Positions 17,026 through 25,543 are shown, numbered from the stretch's first letter. The stretch: DNA of 26,570 nt from Bacteroidota bacterium (GCA_023396415.1 JAEWWJ010000062.1:1-26570); one strand, 5' to 3'. Numbers and translations: made by a program. The notes: generated by a model not told the origin, from the letters alone.

Positions 17026-18669
17026 TTAGTTTATAATCACCATTTTTGTGGTGTGGCTGCCGAAATCGCCTTTCAACCGAAGTTGATAAAGTCCAGTGGG
17101 CAAATGGGTTTGAAGTTGTTGTTGTTCAAAAAGTGAACTTTTGAAAACCAACTGGCCGCGAAGATCAAATATTTCGAGGGTGGCAGTACCACTAAAGGCT
17201 TGGTGATGAACATAAAAGCTGCCATTGTTAGGGTTGGGAACAATTTTGATGTCCTGCGATTTTACTTGTGTTTCAGCGGTGGCAACGGCTTCGTCGAGCC
17301 AAAAAGTGAAATGAGCCGCAGGTGCTCCACCGGGATAGGTGGAGCTGCCAGTATCGGAAACACCTTCAAGGTAATAGCGTACCCTGTCGCCGGGCTTTAA
17401 GTTTTCAATGATGCCAATATTTTGAGGGCAAGCCATATAGACTGGTATTTTGGTATAATTTTCGTCATCGTTCACCTTATGGTAAAGCCACATGCCTTGC
17501 AAAGATTCGTTGGACTCACAGTTGCTATAAATATACATTTCAGGTGCATAAGGCTGAGGGCCCTCAACTTTGCGATGCACAATGCGAACAAGCGTTTCTG
17601 CAGGAACTTCTTTTGTAATGCAATGGATCGCGCCTCCTAAGATGGTGAGTTGTTGCGCATCAACTTGAATGATTTTGTATCCTGGCATTGCATCGGCATA
17701 TATTTTTGAAGCCACAGAATCATAATAAGGCAAACCGTAGGAAGGCATGATGACAGTATTGTTGATAATCAACGAGTTGGTGTAGGTTCGCATCTCGTCA
17801 TCTTGTGAGGTGGCATAGGTTCCATCCGCTTTTGGAGGTGCGGGCACACGGATAATTTTATAAGGTTTACCAAAATGATTGAGCAAACCTTCGAGCACAG
17901 CGACGTTGGATTCAATAACAGGATAGTCGGGCAAATTGTCGGGATAGGAAGAAACGAGAATGGTTTCATAGTCCAGTACTTTCATAAACATATCTACATG
18001 CTTCCAAATGCCACCCCCACTGTGATCTAAACTTTGAAGAAAAACAAAATCCATTTGATTGAACTTATCAATGAGGATGTTACGAATCATAGCAGGAGAA
18101 TATTCCGGATTTTGTTCATACACCCGTGTAGAAGCAAAGCCACGGGTCAGGCCGTCGAAAATAAGGTTTCCTCCTTCAATTTGCAGGCCTAAATCATTTT
18201 TTTGCCAGTTCCATAGGTTAGAAAGCTGGGCCGGAATGGAATCGTCTTTCGGTCGGTTGTAATGGCTGTATCCCATATCGAGAATATACCTCTCGCTTCC
18301 CTGCCCAAAATTTCCGTAAAGCGTCATAGGCCCAAAATCTCTGATCCATAATGTTTCGGTGTAAGCGGGAATAAAATAGAGGCTATCGGCAGTTACTCCA
18401 CGGCTGTAGAGATAGTTACGTATTTGATTGGTGTCGGCAGGTGCCTGACCGGGGTAATAAACAATCCATACTTTAGCTGCGGTTTGGGCTGCTTTCACAA
18501 TATTTGCCGTAACAGAATCACGCGAAGGGCTATAATCCCACACCAACATCACTCCTTCGTTTTTTTCAAATTCAGCGGGGTTGAACACTGAAACTTGAGC
18601 TGTAAGTTGCTCAAATATAAGAAGTAATGAAAAACAAATAAGAATATTTTTTAAGTAGCGAAACAACAT
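17026..18669 (-). CDS. PPAD-like secreted peptidylarginine/agmatine deiminase-family protein with T9SS tail (547 aa)
   Basis: A guanidino-group-modifying enzyme of the PAD_porph family. Layout: signal peptide 1-24, catalytic domain about 28-368, Ig-like module about 370-455, T9SS C-terminal domain about 472-547 (IKIVPNPNNGSFYV, ending KMVIIN). P. gingivalis PPAD has the same order and nearly the same length. All catalytic residues are visible: Asp111 (WIRDFGPM), His224 and Asp226 (KHVDMF), Asn298 (YTNSLI) and nucleophile Cys350 (GGAIHCITKE). PPAD fixes the C-terminal carboxylate of its substrate with two arginines two residues apart; here NRPK (138-141) gives Arg139 and Lys141 by my reading. 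Agmatine deiminases are cytoplasmic, so the secretion signals favour a protein or peptide substrate. It heads a run of five closely packed genes. Family certain; citrullination inferred. Confidence 0.93.
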   Translation of the reverse strand: MLFRYLKNILICFSLLLIFEQLTAQVSVFNPAEFEKNEGVMLVWDYSPSRDSVTANIVKAAQTAAKVWIVYYPGQAPADTNQIRNYLYSRGVTADSLYFIPAYTETLWIRDFGPMTLYGNFGQGSERYILDMGYSHYNRPKDDSIPAQLSNLWNWQKNDLGLQIEGGNLIFDGLTRGFASTRVYEQNPEYSPAMIRNILIDKFNQMDFVFLQSLDHSGGGIWKHVDMFMKVLDYETILVSSYPDNLPDYPVIESNVAVLEGLLNHFGKPYKIIRVPAPPKADGTYATSQDDEMRTYTNSLIINNTVIMPSYGLPYYDSVASKIYADAMPGYKIIQVDAQQLTILGGAIHCITKEVPAETLVRIVHRKVEGPQPYAPEMYIYSNCESNESLQGMWLYHKVNDDENYTKIPVYMACPQNIGIIENLKPGDRVRYYLEGVSDTGSSTYPGGAPAAHFTFWLDEAVATAETQVKSQDIKIVPNPNNGSFYVHHQAFSGTATLEIFDLRGQLVFKSSLFEQQQLQTHLPTGLYQLRLKGDFGSHTTKMVIIN

Positions 18670-18818
18670 AGGTTATTGTTTTAATGGAATAGAATTCAAT
18701 TTTACTGCGCTAAAATAGTATTTTTAACCAACATCTAAGTGAGGCAGTTGTGTTGAACGAAAGCCTTTAACTGAACAAACACAAAAAAAACCGATAAGCT
18801 TTGGTATTTACACGAACG
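18670..18818. other. Intergenic region upstream of the deiminase gene
   Basis: 149 bp separate the gamma-glutamyltransferase-like stop from the deiminase start. It probably carries the promoter of the five-gene run. The best -7 candidate on the minus strand is TATTTTAG (18710-18717), one mismatch from TAnnTTTG. An A-tract just past the upstream stop (T-run in the minus sense) follows only a weak hairpin. Confidence 0.4.
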
Positions 18819-20516
18819 TCAAAAACCCGCTGCTTGTCCGTTTTTCTTCGACTCAGAGGCTCCAAAATAAATTCCACTTTTTGTATCACGCATAATGGCC
18901 TGAAAACCACCATAGTTTCCTGTTTCAAATTTCACGCGATGTCCCATTTTCATCAAGCCTCTAATGATTTCGTAGTTGTAACCGGCATCCATATTTACCC
19001 ATCCACTCTCGGTAGCAGCAGGAGTAATCCGCTCAATAGGATTTTCATGGAACACCATGGGCGCATCGCCGGCTTCTTGCAGGTTCATGCCAAAATCAAT
19101 AACACTCACTAAAAACTGAAGCTGCGACTGGCTTTGTAACTGTCCGTCCATCCAGCCGAAACACAGCCAAGGAAGGCCATCTTTGGTAACAAAACTTGGA
19201 GTGTTGTTCAGCAATGGTCGTTTTCCGGCGGCATAAACATTCGGGTGATTGGCTTGTAAAGTAAAGGCAGAGGCACTGTTTTGAAGCACAAAACCAAGGT
19301 TTGCCGGAGTTAATCCCGAGCCCATGCCTTTATAGTTGCTCTGCATCAAACCCACCATATTGCCCTCCGCATCAGCTATAGTTAAAAAGATGGTGTTGCT
19401 TTGGTCAAAAATTGCCACGTTGGCACTTTTTCCTGCCTTTTCATTGTTGATCAGCTTGGCACGCTCGGCGGCATACGCTTTAGAAATCAATTTAGAAACG
19501 GCCACATTCACAAAGGCGGGGTCGCCGAGTTGTTCGTAAACATCTTGAGAAACTAATTTCTTTGTTTCAATAAGCAAATGAAGCAAGGCCTTGCTTCCAA
19601 AACCCATACTTGCAATATCACTGGTTTCTAAGATGTTAAGCATCTCAATCATTGCAATCCCTTGTGCGTTAGGGGGTAGCTGCCACACCTCATAGCCTCG
19701 GTAGGTAGTCGAAAGAGGTTGCACCCACTCACTTTGGTAGTTATTAAAATCTTTGATGGACAAGAAACCACCTTGGGCTTTCGTGTATTCTACAATTTCG
19801 TCAGCAATTTCTCCATCGTAAAAATTGCGTAATCCGGCCTCGGCCAAACGACGGTAAGTTCCGGCCAATGTCGGATTTTTAAACAACACTCCCTTTTTGG
19901 GCAAACTGTCATTGGGTATATAAATTTTTGAAAATCCCGGATATTTCTTTAAGCGGTCGGCTTGAAGGGCCATATTCTTAGCCACCATTTCCGACACAGG
20001 AAAACCGTCTTCGGAATAAGCAATGGCAGGAGCAAGAATCTCCTCCAAGGAAAGTTTGCCGAATTTTTCGTGCATTTTTTGCCAGGTATCCACGCAGCCC
20101 GGAACAGTCAGAGAGAGCGGCCCTTCGGATGGAATCTCTTTGATTTTTTGTTTTCTGAAATAGTCTAAACTGAGGTCTAACGGGGCTTTCCCACTTCCGT
20201 TGATGCCATAGAGCTGTTTTGTTTTGGCATCCCAGATTACCACAAAAGCATCGCCGCCAATTCCACAGCCGGTCGGTTCAATCAACCCGAGCAGGGCGTT
20301 GGCCGCAATTGCAGCATCAATGGCATTGCCACCGCGCTTTAAAATATCCAATGCGGTTTGGGTGGCCAGCGGATGGCTTGTGGCAGCGATTCCTTTTTTA
20401 GCGATCACTTCCGAGCGAAAGGGCAAACGGTTTTGGTAAACGTTTTGGGCAATAAAAGGAGTTGCGATCCCTTGCAGTATGATAATCAACAAAATAGAGG
20501 GTGTTTTCATGGTCAT
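18819..20516 (-). CDS. Exported gamma-glutamyltransferase-family protein (565 aa)
   Basis: GGT-type N-terminal nucleophile hydrolase, normally cleaving or transferring the gamma-glutamyl group of glutathione and related peptides in the periplasm after self-cleavage into two subunits. Signal peptide follows MKTPSILLI. Family features: ATSHPLATQTALDILKRGGNAIDAAIA, GCGIGGDAF, NGSGKAP, and the small-subunit region NYKGMGSGL. Aligning to E. coli TTHYSVVD, the sequence TIFLTIAD places Thr375 as nucleophile and keeps the Asp, but the residues just after Thr differ (I-F-L), so activity may be altered. The ATG at 20516 overlaps the stop of the upstream aminotransferase (ATGA); a second in-frame ATG at 20510 is an equally good start. 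Family firm; catalytic competence moderate. Confidence 0.9.
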   Translation of the reverse strand: MTMKTPSILLIIILQGIATPFIAQNVYQNRLPFRSEVIAKKGIAATSHPLATQTALDILKRGGNAIDAAIAANALLGLIEPTGCGIGGDAFVVIWDAKTKQLYGINGSGKAPLDLSLDYFRKQKIKEIPSEGPLSLTVPGCVDTWQKMHEKFGKLSLEEILAPAIAYSEDGFPVSEMVAKNMALQADRLKKYPGFSKIYIPNDSLPKKGVLFKNPTLAGTYRRLAEAGLRNFYDGEIADEIVEYTKAQGGFLSIKDFNNYQSEWVQPLSTTYRGYEVWQLPPNAQGIAMIEMLNILETSDIASMGFGSKALLHLLIETKKLVSQDVYEQLGDPAFVNVAVSKLISKAYAAERAKLINNEKAGKSANVAIFDQSNTIFLTIADAEGNMVGLMQSNYKGMGSGLTPANLGFVLQNSASAFTLQANHPNVYAAGKRPLLNNTPSFVTKDGLPWLCFGWMDGQLQSQSQLQFLVSVIDFGMNLQEAGDAPMVFHENPIERITPAATESGWVNMDAGYNYEIIRGLMKMGHRVKFETGNYGGFQAIMRDTKSGIYFGASESKKNGQAAGF

Positions 20517-21712
20517 TGTTGCAGTGCTTGGTCTAAGGAGTGTTGGATAATGGGAATGCAAAAATTTATTTCTTCGTTGGTGATGGTAAGGGGAGGGGCG
20601 ATGCGGAAAGCCTTCTCATGAAACAAAAACTGATCAACCACCAATTTGTTTTGCTTGAATTGGCCCATCACGTTTTCAATTTTCATGCTGGTGTTAAGTT
20701 CTACACCAAGCATTAGGCCAGCCCTGCGAATGGTTTTCACTGCTTTATGCTGCAATAATGCGTCTTCAAATAATTTGCCTTTTTGCTCAGCTTGTTGTGC
20801 AAGTTGCTCATCGAGAATGAGTTTTAATGAGGCCAATGCTGCTGCGCAGGATACCGGGTGGCCTCCAAAAGTTGTAATATGTCCCAATTCGGGATGATGG
20901 GTAAGCGAAAACATCCGCTCTTTTGATGCCACGAAGGCTCCCAAAGGCATTCCGCCTCCCATGCTTTTTGCAAGACAAAGTATGTCAGGAACAACATCAA
21001 AATGCTCAAATGCGAAAAGCTTTCCCGTTCGGCCAAAACCCATTTGCACCTCGTCAAAAATTAAAATGCTTCCCGTTTCGTTGCAACGCTGCCGAATAGC
21101 TTTTAAATAACCCGCATCCGGCAAAATGATACCGGCCTCGGCCTGAATAGGTTCAATCAAAACAGCCGCTGTTTCATTGCTGATCTGTTGGAGATGGTCG
21201 AAGTTATTAAAATCAATCATGCGGGTGGCAGGAACCAATGGCCTGAAGGCATTTTTCATGGTCTCATTTCCTAAAAGGCTCAGCGCACCTGCTGTTCCGC
21301 CGTGATAAGCATTTTTAAAATGCACAATCTCGGCCTTGTTGGTAAGGCGTTTGGCCAGCTTGAGTGCACCTTCAATGGCTTCGCTTCCGGAGTTGACAAA
21401 ATAAACAGCATCCAAGTCGGAGGGAAGATTTTGTGCCAACAAAGCGGCCAATTGAACTTGTGGCGCATGAACAAATTTGCCATAAACCATCACGTGCATA
21501 TAAGCATCTAACTGATCTTTAATAGCTTGGATCACCTTCGGGTGCCGATGCCCAACATTGCTTACCGAAACACCGGAAACAAGATCAATATATTTTTGTC
21601 CTTGATCATCTTCTAAATAAATACCTTCTGCCTTTACAATTTCAATGGGATGCTCCACCACGGAAGGAAGTCCCATATGCAGTTGAAAAAGTTGCCTGTT
21701 GCTCAACATCAT
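20513..21712 (-). CDS. Class III PLP-dependent aminotransferase (399 aa)
   Basis: Acetylornithine/ornithine aminotransferase-like fold. Features: GIYLEDDQGQKYIDLVSGV (30-48), NSGSEAIEGALKLAK (107-121), AYHGGTAGALSL (135-146), FDEVQMGFGRTGK (219-231) with Asp220, and the cofactor lysine Lys249 in LCLAKSMGGGMPLGAF. The substrate is unknown; several omega-amino acids or acetylornithine are possible. The longest frame opens with a GTG 63 bp further up, but a -7 box lies between the two, so translation most likely starts at 21712 (or at the ATG at 21709). It overlaps the gamma-glutamyltransferase-like gene by 4 bp, so the two are probably co-translated. Confidence 0.93.
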   Translation of the reverse strand: MMLSNRQLFQLHMGLPSVVEHPIEIVKAEGIYLEDDQGQKYIDLVSGVSVSNVGHRHPKVIQAIKDQLDAYMHVMVYGKFVHAPQVQLAALLAQNLPSDLDAVYFVNSGSEAIEGALKLAKRLTNKAEIVHFKNAYHGGTAGALSLLGNETMKNAFRPLVPATRMIDFNNFDHLQQISNETAAVLIEPIQAEAGIILPDAGYLKAIRQRCNETGSILIFDEVQMGFGRTGKLFAFEHFDVVPDILCLAKSMGGGMPLGAFVASKERMFSLTHHPELGHITTFGGHPVSCAAALASLKLILDEQLAQQAEQKGKLFEDALLQHKAVKTIRRAGLMLGVELNTSMKIENVMGQFKQNKLVVDQFLFHEKAFRIAPPLTITNEEINFCIPIIQHSLDQALQQ

Positions 21713-21727
21713 CCGTTCTTTTTTTTG

Positions 21728-21735
21728 CAAAATTA
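21728..21735 (-). promoter_or_regulatory. Putative -7 box of the class III aminotransferase gene
   Basis: On the minus strand this reads TAATTTTG (TAnnTTTG), placing transcription start about 11 nt before the ATG at 21712. It therefore argues against the upstream GTG start, which would be untranscribed. The -33 position is not obvious. Confidence 0.45.
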
Positions 21736-21805
21736 TTATTATATATGAAAAGAAAATTATAAACCGGCATTTCACATGATGTTGCCCAAACGAGAATCGC
21801 TCGCG

Positions 21806-22828
21806 TCAGCTGAAATACTGTTCATCAAAAGTATCATAAGTTGTCTTTCTTTTCACAAAGTACTCAATCACAATGTTTTTTTTGTAAACATTGCGCACTG
21901 CCTTGGGTTTATTTTTTCTACGTTTCGCGCGTAAGACCGGCAGTTTCCGATAAAAATGAGCATGTGCACGAAGCACGGCAAAAAAATCGCCCCAGCCGCC
22001 ATCCACAAGAAACTTCAAACTTGCTACACCATCTAAGAACAGACGTGTAACCATGACGTAAGTAAAAAATGATGGCGGCAGGTTTTTATACAGCATCGAA
22101 AGATTATTCCTAAAATTGAGGTAGGTTTTGCGGGGTGAGTTTTTAGGCAAAGTGCCTCCACCAATGTGATACACCTCTGAGGCAGGGCAATACATAATTT
22201 TGTAACCAACATTTTTGAGTCGCCAACAAAAGTCAATTTCCTCCATATGCGCAAAAAAATCATCGTCTAAGCCACCCATTTGGCGATAAAGCTCAGCCCT
22301 GACAAACATACAAGCACCGCTGGCCCAAAAAACTTCGCGCACATCATTGTATTGCCCCTCGTCCTTTTCAATGTGCTGAAAAAGTCGTCCGCGACAAAAC
22401 GGGTAACCAAACTTGTCAATAAATCCGCCTCCTGCACCTGCGTATTCAAAGTAGGCCTTGTCGGCAAAAGAGAGCATCTTGGGTTGACAAGCTGCAATAT
22501 TTTCGTCGCTGTCCATCAATTCAAGCAAAGGCTCAAGCCAATTTTCACCTACCTCTATATCTGAATTTAACAACACATAGTACTCGTTTTCAACTTGTTG
22601 CAGAGCTTGATTATAACCTGTTGCAAAACCTCCATTGGTGGGATTTTGAATCAAAGTGATGTGGGGAAAATGAGCCTTCATATACGCAACCGAATCATCG
22701 GTAGAAGCATTATCGGCCACAATAATATCGGCCAAATGACTGCTACGGCTGATGACTGTTGGCAGAAAACGTTCGAGAAAACGTTGCCCGTTGTAGTTTA
22801 AAATAACGACAGCTATCCGATGTTTCAT
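21806..22828 (-). CDS. Family 2 glycosyltransferase (340 aa)
   Basis: A GT-A-fold enzyme that adds a sugar from a nucleotide donor to a growing glycan, here likely lipopolysaccharide or capsule. Visible: VVILNYNGQRFLERFLPTVI (7-26), ADNASTDDS (38-46, nucleotide-binding Asp39), NGGFATGYNQAL (65-76), and LNSDIEV (87-93, metal-binding Asp90). HMEEIDFCWRLK downstream matches the acceptor-side ED motif of rhamnosyltransferase-like GT2 enzymes. The C-terminal third is basic with a hydrophobic stretch (FFTYVMVTRLFLDGVASLKF) and may sit on the inner membrane. The ATG at 22828 overlaps the stop of the LpxL-type gene (ATGA); an in-frame TTG 42 bp upstream is less likely. Confidence 0.94.
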   Translation of the reverse strand: MKHRIAVVILNYNGQRFLERFLPTVISRSSHLADIIVADNASTDDSVAYMKAHFPHITLIQNPTNGGFATGYNQALQQVENEYYVLLNSDIEVGENWLEPLLELMDSDENIAACQPKMLSFADKAYFEYAGAGGGFIDKFGYPFCRGRLFQHIEKDEGQYNDVREVFWASGACMFVRAELYRQMGGLDDDFFAHMEEIDFCWRLKNVGYKIMYCPASEVYHIGGGTLPKNSPRKTYLNFRNNLSMLYKNLPPSFFTYVMVTRLFLDGVASLKFLVDGGWGDFFAVLRAHAHFYRKLPVLRAKRRKNKPKAVRNVYKKNIVIEYFVKRKTTYDTFDEQYFS

Positions 22829-23706
22829 GCCTTCTTGTTTCGTTGATGTTTCCAGCGGCGGTGCGACCAAAGCCAGGTTTGGGGCTGCTGCATGATAGTG
22901 TTTTCCAATAAACGGGCATATTGCTCGGTTATTTCACCGGGTAAAGTTTGACGGGGATTTTCAGTCATTTTTATCACTTCAAAAGAGTAAAACCCTCGAC
23001 GTATTTTTTTTGACGCAATGAAAACCACCCCGTGATCGAAGCTTCGTGCCATCTTTTCAATTCCATTAAAAAAAGGTGTTTCCTGATGCAAAAATGTGGT
23101 CCAATGGTCCGTTTCAAGTCCGGGAGGCGTTTGATCGCCCAAAAGAAACACTATTTTTTGTGTTTCTTTTATGCCTGCCAACTTGCGGTAGGCCGATTGC
23201 GATTCCAAAAGGCGAATCAAGCCGCTTCGTGTTCGGACTTCAATCATCAGCCGATCGAAAATGGGACTGCTGGGCTGTTTGTACAAAGCATAAGTGGGTA
23301 CATTAAATTCATAACCAAGCACTTGTGCTAAGAGCTCCCAATTGTTGGAATGACTGAAAGCCACCAATACCGATTTGTTTTTCGACAACAGCTCCTCCAA
23401 AACAACCTTATTTTTGATGATATAATGTTGCTTTAGGGTAGTGGATTTGAAATTTAACTGCTGAATTGTTTCCATCATCACATCTGCAAGATGAAAATAA
23501 AACGCACGCTCAATTTGGCAAATTTCTTTGAGGGAATGATGAGGAAAGCTGTTGATCAAGTTTTTACGCACCACTTTCCGACGGTAGCGAAACAAATAGT
23601 ATAGCTTTAAAGCAATAACATCGGACAACACATACAAAACCCTCGAAGGTAAACTTGCGAAAAGACGCAACAAACCTGACAAAAGATGAGTAATTATTTT
23701 GCTCAT
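22825..23706 (-). CDS. LpxL/HtrB-type lysophospholipid acyltransferase (293 aa)
   Basis: Late acyltransferase family, normally adding a secondary fatty acid to the lipid A precursor at the inner membrane. A hydrophobic N-terminus precedes the acyltransferase core: HSNNWE (119-124) is the catalytic Hx4(D/E), with Glu124. LLGDQTPPG further on and AYFHLADVMMETI-like helices are typical. In Bacteroidota related proteins may also acylate other lipids, so the exact acceptor is open. The ATG at 23706 is preferred because the longer frame opens with TTG at 23724, right at the predicted transcription start. It is followed with 4-bp overlap by a glycosyltransferase, giving a probable envelope-lipid pair. 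Confidence 0.92.
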   Translation of the reverse strand: MSKIITHLLSGLLRLFASLPSRVLYVLSDVIALKLYYLFRYRRKVVRKNLINSFPHHSLKEICQIERAFYFHLADVMMETIQQLNFKSTTLKQHYIIKNKVVLEELLSKNKSVLVAFSHSNNWELLAQVLGYEFNVPTYALYKQPSSPIFDRLMIEVRTRSGLIRLLESQSAYRKLAGIKETQKIVFLLGDQTPPGLETDHWTTFLHQETPFFNGIEKMARSFDHGVVFIASKKIRRGFYSFEVIKMTENPRQTLPGEITEQYARLLENTIMQQPQTWLWSHRRWKHQRNKKA

Positions 23707-23729
23707 AATTGGAAATCTGGACAAAGGAG

Positions 23730-23737
23730 CAAAGGTA
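23730..23737 (-). promoter_or_regulatory. Putative -7 box of the LpxL-type/glycosyltransferase pair
   Basis: On the minus strand this reads TACCTTTG, identical to the box before the EamA gene. It predicts transcription from about 23725 and a leader of about 19 nt to the ATG at 23706, supporting that start over the TTG at 23724. Confidence 0.55.
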
Positions 23738-23777
23738 ATCCCTTTTTTTATAAGGTTGCTGCCTTCATTTTTTGCAC

Positions 23778-25247
23778 CTACCTGGGGTTTTTATAGAAGT
23801 CGAAGGCTTTGTTTCCAAAGATATCTTCCGGGCCGGTTTCGTCCACGCTGTTGGGATCCCAAGTGCGTTTGTACACTTCGAGCTGCCATCTGTAGTTCGA
23901 CAATTCGCCAATGGCATCGGAATGTGCCAAAATAAAGTCATTGGTGACCATGTCGCGTGTTACAAAAACAAAACGTTTATTGCGCTGATTTGCAATGGTG
24001 TAGTAATGCCATATTTCATAAGGATAGGCGGCAGGCTCGCTATACACTTCAACAATATGGTTGGGCGGTCCATATTTTAAATACACGCGACCGCGATCGC
24101 TGGCATAACCTTTCTTGGTTTGGGTTTTGTAAGAAGCATTCACTTTGAGCACCTCTTGATAGTATTTGTTCCAAGCCATTTCGGGATTATCATAGCTTCT
24201 GCTTTGCCAAAAATTGAAAATAAACTGCTTCATGGTCTGCTTATCGTTGGTTTCCGAAAGGTTGAACGCATAATCGCGATCCGTTTCTGAAGCGATAGGA
24301 GCAATGCAACGCAGCATCTCCCTGAGGGTGTCAATAGAATTGATTTTATCGGTAAAAGTGTTGGAAATGTTTACCGAAGCGATGTCATCGAGCCTGTATT
24401 GCACATCGGGATTGTTGCGCTGAAAAAAGACCCGGTTGGTTTCAATCACCTCGTTTTGCGCATTGCGCACTTCTACCACCAAATTGTAATTTCCTGATGG
24501 AAGTTGCGCTATATCAATGCTATTAAGTAAAATATTTACCGGTTTTGCATCTAAACGTTTGCGATAAAAAAACTCTTTTAATCTATTCATTCCTTCAAAC
24601 GATTCGATAAAATAACTCAACATAAATTTGCTGCCCACACCAAAAACTTTTTCGGTATTGTAAACCTCTGTGTAAAAATTGAGCTTACCCGATGAGGCCG
24701 GAAAATAGGCATAGACCAAAGGAACCAACTCGAAGCCGTTTTTGGTGAGGATTGACTCTGTTGTTGTTGGTTCAAAACTCTCAATGAGTTGTATTGCCGA
24801 AAGTTGAACGATGTTTTCATCAAATTGTAACATGATTTCTTCGGAAGTTACAAAAGGCTCAACAGCAGGATTGTTCTTGTCGGAAATTTGAAGATTTAAG
24901 GTGTAAATGCCATCGGGCAATGAAAAACGCTGCTGATCAACGATACCGAAATTGGTAGCGGATGGATGATCAACCACTTGACTTTTAAGCTCATACTTTG
25001 CAAAATTCTTAACGCTGTCGTTTTGCGTAAAAACCATGGTGACCTCAATGGTGGCTTGAAATTTTCCGGATTCATTTTCAACAAAAACAACACTTCCGGC
25101 CTCGGCAGCGAGATAGGTTTCTATGAAGGCCATTTGGCCGGGAACATCGAAAGTGGCATAAGAAAGATAGGCCCGCAAGCGCTTCTCTTGGCTGAAACCC
25201 GCCACTGACAAAGATATCAATACAATTAAGACAATTATTTTTCTCAT
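23778..25247 (-). CDS. GWxTD-domain secreted protein (489 aa)
   Basis: A signal peptide (1-19, AGFSQ) is followed by about 280 residues of beta-rich sequence and, from about 340, the GWxTD domain: WNKYYQEVLKVN, then DRGRVYLKYGPPNHIVE (384-400), YPYEIWHYY (408-416) and FVTRD. The name-giving GWxTD motif is degenerate here, reading GYASD at 380-384. GWxTD proteins are widespread in Bacteroidota with no established biochemical function; an envelope location follows from the signal peptide. Its own -7 box lies upstream, and the LpxL-type gene follows after 71 bp with a separate box. Family call firm, function unknown. Confidence 0.9.
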   Translation of the reverse strand: MRKIIVLIVLISLSVAGFSQEKRLRAYLSYATFDVPGQMAFIETYLAAEAGSVVFVENESGKFQATIEVTMVFTQNDSVKNFAKYELKSQVVDHPSATNFGIVDQQRFSLPDGIYTLNLQISDKNNPAVEPFVTSEEIMLQFDENIVQLSAIQLIESFEPTTTESILTKNGFELVPLVYAYFPASSGKLNFYTEVYNTEKVFGVGSKFMLSYFIESFEGMNRLKEFFYRKRLDAKPVNILLNSIDIAQLPSGNYNLVVEVRNAQNEVIETNRVFFQRNNPDVQYRLDDIASVNISNTFTDKINSIDTLREMLRCIAPIASETDRDYAFNLSETNDKQTMKQFIFNFWQSRSYDNPEMAWNKYYQEVLKVNASYKTQTKKGYASDRGRVYLKYGPPNHIVEVYSEPAAYPYEIWHYYTIANQRNKRFVFVTRDMVTNDFILAHSDAIGELSNYRWQLEVYKRTWDPNSVDETGPEDIFGNKAFDFYKNPR

Positions 25248-25271
25248 AAAACGAACGCGTATTTTAGTTTA

Positions 25272-25279
25272 CAAAAGTA
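25272..25279 (-). promoter_or_regulatory. Putative -7 box of the GWxTD gene
   Basis: On the minus strand this reads TACTTTTG (TAnnTTTG), the same octamer as before the CAP-SPOR gene. The predicted leader is about 20 nt before the ATG at 25247. Confidence 0.5.
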
Positions 25280-25543
25280 AGTTTTGCGACAAAACGAACC
25301 CGTTGATCCGATGCCAAAACAAAAATAAACCCAACTTTATAATTTTTCAAGGCTCGTTAAGGAAATGGTCTATCAACACAAGACAAGGGTATAAATGGCC
25401 ATAAAATGATTTTTTTACAGGTAGTTTGCTCCGTGGGCGCCAAAAACCTGCGTTTGACTCGGAAAGACAGTTAAGAGAAAGACTGAAAACCATGTTTTTG
25501 AATACAATTTCATTTTGTTGCACCATCTTTTTTTCGGAAAGCT

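Noticed and set aside
18786..18806. Possible terminator after the gamma-glutamyltransferase-like gene
   Set aside because: A good T-run exists on the minus strand but the stem is only 3 bp without mismatches, so I do not call it.
21791..21803. Small CGAG/CTCG hairpin just past the glycosyltransferase stop codon
   Set aside because: Only 4 bp of stem and three T follow; too weak to name as a terminator.
22828..22870. Longer starts (TTG/GTG) for the glycosyltransferase, LpxL-type, glutathione peroxidase, sirtuin and class III aminotransferase genes
   Set aside because: In each case an ATG nearer the conserved domain fits better: ATGA overlaps, signal peptides or promoter boxes place the start there.
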